Source: Clostridiales bacterium
GTDB lineage: Bacteria > Bacillota > Clostridia > Saccharofermentanales > UBA5734
Length of the DNA stretch: 5,819 bases
Assembly: GCA_003451915.1 (NCBI GenBank)
Contig: DMJC01000093.1
Coordinates: 1-5,819 of the forward strand
Direction: 5' to 3'
Every line of letters begins with the position of its first letter. Position 1 is the stretch's first letter. A program made the translations under genes and the position numbers. Positions 4,839-5,819 of this stretch are shown piece by piece. The notes under the pieces were generated by a model. The model saw only the letters and a program-made list of their open reading frames with translations, ran no database searches and was not told where the DNA came from.

Positions 4839-5819
4839 TGATGGGCCGTTTACTGCTGATTCATTCGGAAAAGCATGATCCCTGGATGAATCTGGCGCTC
4901 GAAGAGCACCTGGTCAGATTGTTGCAGGCAGATGTGGTTCAAGCTGGCAGTTTGTGCGGCATCCTTTATCTCTGGCAAAATCAGAACACCGTTGTGATCG
5001 GCCGCAACCAGAATGCCTGGACCGAATGCCAGACCGGTCTCCTCGAAAGCGAGGGCGGTCAACTGGCCAGACGGACGACCGGCGGCGGTGCTGTCTATCA
5101 CGATCTTGGCAATCTGAACTTTTCTTTGATTATGCCTCGCCGCACTTTCAGTCTCGATGATAATTTTGCTTTAATCACCAGCGCTGTTAACGCGCAAGGT
5201 ATCCATGCCGAGCGATCGGGCCGCAATGATGTTCTGGCCGAAGGCCGGAAATTCTCCGGTAATGCCTTCGGTCTGCTGCAGGATGTCGGCCTGCATCATG
5301 GCACTCTGCTCATTGATTCTGATTACGGCCGCTTAGCCCGCTACTTGACCGTTTCTGCCAGCAAGCTTCAGGCCAAAGGTATCGCATCGGTTAAATCACG
5401 GGTGATCAACCTCCGTGAGCTCAAGCCAGAGATCACCGTAACCGGCATGGCTCAGGCAATGGAAGATTCTTTCTGTCAGCGCTATGCCGCCAATAATCAA
5501 ATAATACGTGCAGTCGACGCTGATTACCAAGATGATCCTCAATTACATGATCTTTATCATCACTTTGCTTCCTGGTCATGGCGCTATGGCCAATCGATCA
5601 AATTTAACGCTCGCATTGACCACCGTTTTGTCTGGGGCCATCTTGACATCGGTCTGGTTATTGAAGAAGGCCTGATCCGGCAAGCTGTGATTTATTCTGA
5701 CGCACTTGATTCAGATTTTATTGAAGCACTGGCTTTTCAGCTGGAAGGCTGCCGATTTCAATCTGCGGCTTTGGTTGCCGCGTTGTCAGGTACTCCTGCT
5801 CAGGACGTCAGTTTCGGGC
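4838..5819 (+). CDS. lplA: Lipoate-protein ligase A, 3' end outside window
   Basis: Activates free lipoate with ATP to lipoyl-AMP and attaches it to the conserved lysine of lipoyl domains. 327 codons are visible; two-domain LplA proteins are about 330-340 residues, so little is missing. Seen: NLALEEHL (18-25), VVIGRNQNAW (52-61), the lipoate-binding loop RRTTGGGAVYHDLGNLNFS (78-96), GRNDVLAEGRKFSGNA (128-143) with catalytic Lys138, and HHGTLL (153-158). The C-terminal accessory domain (from about 255) is also present, as in ligases able to do both half-reactions. Start: the ATG overlapping the regulator stop (TGATG); an adjacent ATG at 4841 is an alternative. There is no clear Shine-Dalgarno, so translation is probably coupled to the regulator. 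The likely client is the E2 of the divergent operon (Lys43). Octanoyltransferase activity is less likely given the close LplA match. Confidence 0.95.
   Translation, partial: MMGRLLLIHSEKHDPWMNLALEEHLVRLLQADVVQAGSLCGILYLWQNQNTVVIGRNQNAWTECQTGLLESEGGQLARRTTGGGAVYHDLGNLNFSLIMPRRTFSLDDNFALITSAVNAQGIHAERSGRNDVLAEGRKFSGNAFGLLQDVGLHHGTLLIDSDYGRLARYLTVSASKLQAKGIASVKSRVINLRELKPEITVTGMAQAMEDSFCQRYAANNQIIRAVDADYQDDPQLHDLYHHFASWSWRYGQSIKFNARIDHRFVWGHLDIGLVIEEGLIRQAVIYSDALDSDFIEALAFQLEGCRFQSAALVAALSGTPAQDVSFG

Overview
The window reads as a divergently organised metabolic locus from a bacterium, most likely a Firmicute (Bacillota). The support is strong GGGAGG Shine-Dalgarno sites at consistent spacing, sigma-A-type promoters, an AT-rich control region between moderately GC-rich genes, and proteins that resemble Firmicute family members. 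No taxonomic marker is present, so this is inference. All coding regions look intact. The two outermost genes are cut by the window edges.

Layout. The minus-strand operon runs from about 3819 down past position 1. In transcription order it holds a zinc-dependent dehydrogenase of the L-sorbose-1-phosphate reductase type (3784-2507), a sorbitol-6-phosphate dehydrogenase-like SDR with an unusual N-terminal extension of about 98 residues (2445-1333), and the E2 (lipoyl acyltransferase) subunit of a 2-oxo acid or acetoin-type dehydrogenase complex (1230 to beyond 1). On the plus strand are a DeoR-family sugar-phosphate-responsive regulator (4080-4838) and, overlapping it by one base, a lipoate-protein ligase A (4838 to beyond 5819). 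The 295-bp region between the two operons (3785-4079) is very AT-rich. It holds one well-formed promoter in each direction plus several inverted repeats that could be DeoR operators.

How the genes may work together. The two dehydrogenases belong to families that interconvert phosphorylated sugar alcohols and ketoses (hexitol-6-phosphate and L-sorbose-1-phosphate), and a DeoR repressor would suit a phosphorylated sugar effector. The E2 must be lipoylated on Lys43 to work, and the ligase that can do this is encoded on the other side of the same control region, joined to the regulator. The locus therefore looks like a polyol or ketose catabolic module carrying its own lipoyl-dependent complex and its own lipoylation enzyme. 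E1 and E3 are not in the window; they may lie beyond position 1. Substrate and product are unknown.

Unusual sequence features. Two arrays of 7-bp tandem repeats of related sequence abut the stop codons of the first two minus-strand genes: 12 units at 1251-1334 and 3 units at 2507-2527. The smaller array encodes the C-terminus and stop of the zinc dehydrogenase. No RNA genes, CRISPR arrays, insertion sequences or convincing rho-independent terminators were seen.
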